From Ochotona curzoniae (taxonomy: Eukaryota > Chordata > Mammalia > Lagomorpha > Ochotonidae): DNA of 64,000 nucleotides. Positions 60,531-64,000 of this stretch are shown piece after piece. The notes beneath the pieces were generated by a model. The model ran no database searches. It was not told where the DNA came from and was given only the letters and a program-made list of their open reading frames with translations. How positions within the stretch are numbered: position 1 is the first letter of the stretch; every line of letters starts with the position of its first letter. The stretch is from NCBI RefSeq assembly GCF_017591425.1, contig NW_024465793.1, positions 181,393 through 245,392 of the forward strand, written 5' to 3'. The position numbers and the translations under genes are program-made.

Positions 60531-62241
60531 CCTGGCAGAATGGCAGCCGGGGTCCTCAAGCCCGATCAAGCCTGTCTCCCGGAATGCAACCAGCAGCCTT
60601 CACGCCCACTCGGAAGGCTGCTTCAGGGAGGCTGGACCCCCAACGCATGGCCCTTTTCGGGCCTAGCGTGGTAACCCAGGTACAGCGACCCGACCCCCGG
60701 GCCTGTGGCGCTAGGGCCGTGGCTAGACCCAAGCCCGGGCCGGGAAGAGGGGCGGGGCTGGCGCGTGGGGACGTGTCCTCCAGCAGAATGGCAGCCGGGG
60801 TCCTCAAGCCCGATCAAGCCTGTTTCCTGGAATGCAACCAGCAGCCTTAACGCCCACTCGGAAGGCTGCTTTGGGGAGGCTGGACACCCAACGCATGGCC
60901 CTTTTCGGGCCTAGCGTGGTAACCCAGGTACAGCGACCCAACCCCCGGGCCAGTGGCGCTAGGGCCGTGGATAGACCCAAGCCCGGGCCGGGAAGAGGGG
61001 CGGGGCCGGCGCGCAGGGACGTGACCCCCTGGCAGAATGGCAGCCGGGGTCCTCAAGCCCGATCAAGCCTGTCTCCCACAATGTAACCAGCAGCCTTCAC
61101 GCCCACTTGCAAGGCTGATTCGGGGAGCTTGGACAACCCCACGCGTGGCCCTTCTCGGGCCTAGCGTGTTAACCCAATTACAGCGAATCGACATCCTGGC
61201 CAGTGGCGCTATGGGCGTGGCTAGACCCAAGCCCGGGCCGGGAAGAGGGGCGGGGCCGGCGCTTGGGGACGTGACCCCCGGCAGAATGGCAGCCGGGGTC
61301 CTCAAGCCCGATCAAGCCTGTCTCCCGGAATGCAACCAGCAGCCTTCACGCCCACTTGGAAGGCTGCTTCAGGGAGGCTGGACCCCCCACGCGTGGCCCT
61401 TCTCGGGCCTAGCATGGTAACCCAGGTACAGCGACCCAACCCCCTGGCCAGTGGCGCTAGGGGCGTGGATAGACCCAAGCCCGGGCCGGGAAGAGGGGCG
61501 GAGCCGGCGCTTGGGGACGTGACCCCAGCAGAATGGCAGCCGGGGTCCTCAAGCCCGATCAAGCCTGTCTCCCGGAATGCAACCAGCAGCCTTCACGCCC
61601 ACTCGGAAGGCTGCTTCGGGGAGGCTGGACACCCCACGCATGGCCCTTTTCGGGCCTAGCGTGGTAACCCAGGTACAGCGACCCGCCCCCCGGGCCAGTG
61701 GCGCTAGGGGCGTGGCTAGACCCAAGCCCGGGCCAGGAAGAGGGGCGGGGCCGGTGCGCAGGGACGTGACCCCCGGCAGAATGGCAGCCGGGGTCCTCAA
61801 GCCCGATCAAGCCTGTCTCCCGGAATGCAACCAGCAGCCTTCACGCCCACTCGGAAGGCTGCTTCAGGGAGGCTGGACCCCCGACGCATGGCCCTTTTCG
61901 GGCCTAGCGTGGTAACCCAGGTACAGCGACCCGACCCCCGGGCCGGTGGCGCTAGGGCCGTGGCTAGACCCAAGCCCGGGCCGGGAAGAGGGGCGGGGCT
62001 GGCACTTGGGGACGTCACCACCGGCAGAATGGCAGCAGGGTCCTCAAGCCCGATCAAGCCTGTCTCCCGGAATGCAACCAGCAGCCTTCACGCCCACTTG
62101 GAAGGCTGCTTTGGGGAGGCTGGATCCCCGACGCATGGCCCTTTTCGGGCCTAGCGTGGTAACCCAGGTACAGCGACAAGCCCCCCGGGCCGGTGGCGCT
62201 AGGGCCGTGGCTAGACCCAAGCCCGGGCCGGGAAGAGGGGC

Positions 62242-62266
62242 GGGGACGCCGCGGGAAGGTGACCCC
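62242..62266 (+). repeat. Rare GGGGACGCCGC variant (right)
   Basis: This matches the rare sequence at 4535-4560 with one base difference. It lies in a monomer that continues into a CACAATGTAACC copy, as the left one does. Confidence 0.75.
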
Positions 62267-62548
62267 CTGGCAGAATGGCAGCCGGGGTCCTCAAGCCCGA
62301 TCAAGCCTGTCTCCCACAATGTAACCAGCAGCCTTCACGCCCACTTGGAAGGCTGCTTTGGGGAGGCTGGACCCCCCTTGCGTGGCCCTTTTCGGGCCTA
62401 GCGTGGTAACCCAGGTACAGCGACCCTACCCCCGGGCCAGTGGCGCTAGGGCCGTGGCTAGACCCAAGCCCGGGCCGGGAAGAGGGGCGGGGCCGGCGCT
62501 TGGGGACGTGACCCCCAGCAGAGTGGCAGCCGGGGTCCTCAAGCCCGA

Positions 62549-64000
62549 TCAAGCCTGTCTCCCGGAATGCAACCAGCAGCCTTCACGCCCACTCGGAAGG
62601 CTGCTTCGGGGAGGCTGGACACCCCACGCGTGGACCTTCTCGGGCCTAGCATGGTAACTCAGGTACAGCCACCCGACCCTCGGGTCAGTGGCGCTAGGGC
62701 CGTGGCTAGACCCAAGCCCGGGCTGGGAAGAGGGGCGGGGCCAGCGCATGGGGACGTGTCCTCCAGCAGAATGGCAGCCGGGGTCCTCAAGCCCGAACAA
62801 GCCTGTCTCCCGGAATGCAACCAGCAGCCTTCACGCCCACTTGGAAGGCTGCTTCGGGGAGGCTGGACCCCCCACGTGTGGCCCTTCTCGGGCCTAGCAT
62901 GGTAACCCAGGTACAGCGACCCACCCCCTGGCCAGTGGCGCTAGGGGCGTGGATAGACCCAAGCCTGGGCCGGGAAGAGGGGCGGGGCCGGCGCTTGGGG
63001 ACGTGTCCTCCAGCAGAATGGCAGCCGGGGTCCTCAAGCCCGATCAAGCCTGTTTCCTGGAATGCAACCAGCAGCCTTCACGCCCACTCGGAAGGCTACT
63101 TCGGGGAGGCTGGACCCCCCACGCGTGGCCCTTTTCGGGCCTAGCGTGGTAACCCAGGTACTGCGACCTGACCACCTGGTCAGTGGCGCTAGGGGCGTGG
63201 CTAGACCCAAGCCCGTGCGGGAAGAGGGGCGGGGCTGGCGTGCAGGGACGTCACCACCGGCAGAATGGCAGCCGGGGTCCTCAAGCCCGATCAAGCCTGT
63301 CTCCCGGAATGCAACCAGCAGCCTTCACGCCCACTCGGAAGGCTGCTTCGGGGAGGCTGGACACCCAACGCGTGGCCCTTTTCGGGCCTAGCGTGGTAAC
63401 CCAGGTACAGCGACCCGCTCCCCGGGCCTGTGGCGCTAGGGGCGTGGATAGACCCAAGCCCGGGACGGGAAGAGGGGCGGGTCTGGCGCTTGGGGATGTG
63501 ACCCCTGGCAGAATGGCAGCCAGGGTCCTCAAGCCCGATCAAGCCTGTCTCCCGGAATGCAACCAGCAGCCTTCACGCCCACTCGGAAGGCTGCTTCAGG
63601 GAGGCTGGACACCCCACACGTGGCCCTTTTCGGGCCTAGCGTGGTAACCCAGGTACAGCGACCCGTCCCCCGGGCCGGTGGCGCTAGGGCCGTGGCTAGA
63701 CCCAAGCCTGGGCCAGGAAGAGGGGCGGGGCCGCGCGCAGGGACGTGACCCCTGGCAGAATGGCAGCCGGGGTCCTCAAGCCCGATCAAGCCTGTCTCCC
63801 AGAATGCAACCAGCAGCCTTCACGGCCACTTGGAAGGCTGCTTCGGGGAGGCTGGACACCCCACGCGTGGCCCTTTTCGGGCCTAGCGTGGTAACCCAGG
63901 TACAGCGACAACCGCCCCGGGCCGGTGGCGCTAGGGCCGTGGCTAGACCCAAGCCTGGGCTGGGAGGAGGGGCGGGGCCAGCGCGCAGGGACGTGACCCC
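62549..64000 (+). repeat. 14-monomer duplication, right copy (cut by window end)
   Basis: This is the partner of 59079-60530. The same monomer order is kept with scattered differences, such as GGGACGGG at 63463 and AAGCCTGGGCC at 63705. The array runs on past 64000, ending here in the middle of a monomer at GGGACGTGACCCC. Confidence 0.7.

Larger units (their letters stand above)
57301..62548 (+). repeat. Return of distinctive variant monomers
   Basis: Class-1 monomers (about 57470, 58210, 61190), the class-2 to class-3 succession (59205-59690) and class-4 (about 62003) reappear here after being rare or absent in the middle block. About 60850-61300 resembles 10079-10537 and 6855-7313. The order matches fragments of the long super-repeats in the first half of the window. 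Confidence 0.65.
1..64000 (+). repeat. GC-rich 248-bp satellite tandem array
   Basis: The entire window is made of direct head-to-tail copies of a monomer of about 248 bp. Landmarks such as AATGCAACCAGCAGCC recur at 248-bp steps, for example at 4858, 5106, 5354, 5602, 5850 and 6098. I count about 258 monomers and see no inverted monomer, inserted element or unique flank. A hand-built consensus has about 86 C and 89 G in 248 bases (70.6% GC). Monomers differ mainly at CpG sites and by occasional 1-bp deletions. Arrays of this size with higher-order copies are typical of eukaryotic satellite DNA maintained by unequal exchange and gene conversion. The family is not one I can name, and no gene-free interval needs separate explanation because all of it is this repeat. 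Confidence 0.97.

Noticed and set aside
1..64000. Hundreds of open frames of 60-360 codons on both strands
   Set aside because: All are translations of the satellite. 248 leaves remainder 2 on division by 3, so a single reading frame passes through all three frames every three monomers, and the peptides recur everywhere. There is no unique domain, start context or splice signal.
1..64000. Coding tandem repeat such as a mucin or collagen exon
   Set aside because: The period is not a multiple of three and stop codons recur at the monomer junction in two of three frames.
1..64000. CRISPR array
   Set aside because: There are no short repeats alternating with unique spacers; the entire 248-bp unit is repeated.
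1..64000. Ribosomal DNA spacer repeats
   Set aside because: No rRNA gene, T-rich terminator or Sal-box-like element appears in 64 kb, and the array is far longer than spacer sub-repeats usually are.
1..64000. Telomere or subtelomere repeat tracts
   Set aside because: No TTAGGG arrays were found; CTAGGGGCG is part of the monomer only.
1..64000. Identification as carnivore FA-SAT or another named GC-rich satellite
   Set aside because: The unit length does not fit FA-SAT (about 483 bp, not a multiple of 248), and I cannot compare sequences without a database.
1..64000. Prokaryotic or phage origin
   Set aside because: There are no genes or ribosome-binding sites, the repeat tract is 64 kb long, and variation follows CpG decay, all of which fit a methylated eukaryotic satellite instead.

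Overview
The whole window is one uninterrupted head-to-tail tandem array of a GC-rich satellite monomer of about 248 bp, roughly 258 copies, all in the same orientation. It enters at base 1 and leaves at base 64000 in mid-monomer. I found no protein-coding gene, RNA gene, transposon, telomere repeat or unique sequence. The many open frames are translations of the repeat: 248 is not a multiple of 3, so each successive monomer is read in a different frame.

The organism cannot be named from the sequence. The size and purity of the array, the near-identical multi-kilobase super-repeats, and monomer variation dominated by CpG to TpG/CpA changes point to a eukaryote with cytosine methylation, most likely a vertebrate. 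The location could be centromeric, pericentromeric, subtelomeric or heterochromatic. I do not recognise the monomer as a named satellite family.

Layout. Bases 1-8168 and 8169-about 14510 are two related copies of a long higher-order repeat of 33-34 monomers. Bases about 14511-16509 are a linker of monomers related to 20710-21700. Bases about 16510-24443 and 24444-32378 are two nearly identical tandem copies of a 32-monomer unit of about 7935 bp. Bases about 32379-34850 hold short-range duplications (8- and 14-monomer offsets). Bases about 34850-57300 are more uniform monomers with no long-range copies that I could see, but rich in 1-bp deletions. From about 57300 to the end the distinctive monomer classes return, with a 14-monomer duplication (59079-60530 and 62549-64000).

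Each monomer (hand-derived consensus 248 bp, about 70.6% GC, 21 CpGs, CpG observed/expected about 0.68) carries a canonical G-quadruplex motif on the + strand, overlapping a perfect GC box. It also carries a 10-bp perfect hairpin dyad. The window is therefore a phased array of roughly 250 potential quadruplexes, 250 potential hairpins and 250 CpG-island-like units. Any function in chromatin or chromosome behaviour is inference.
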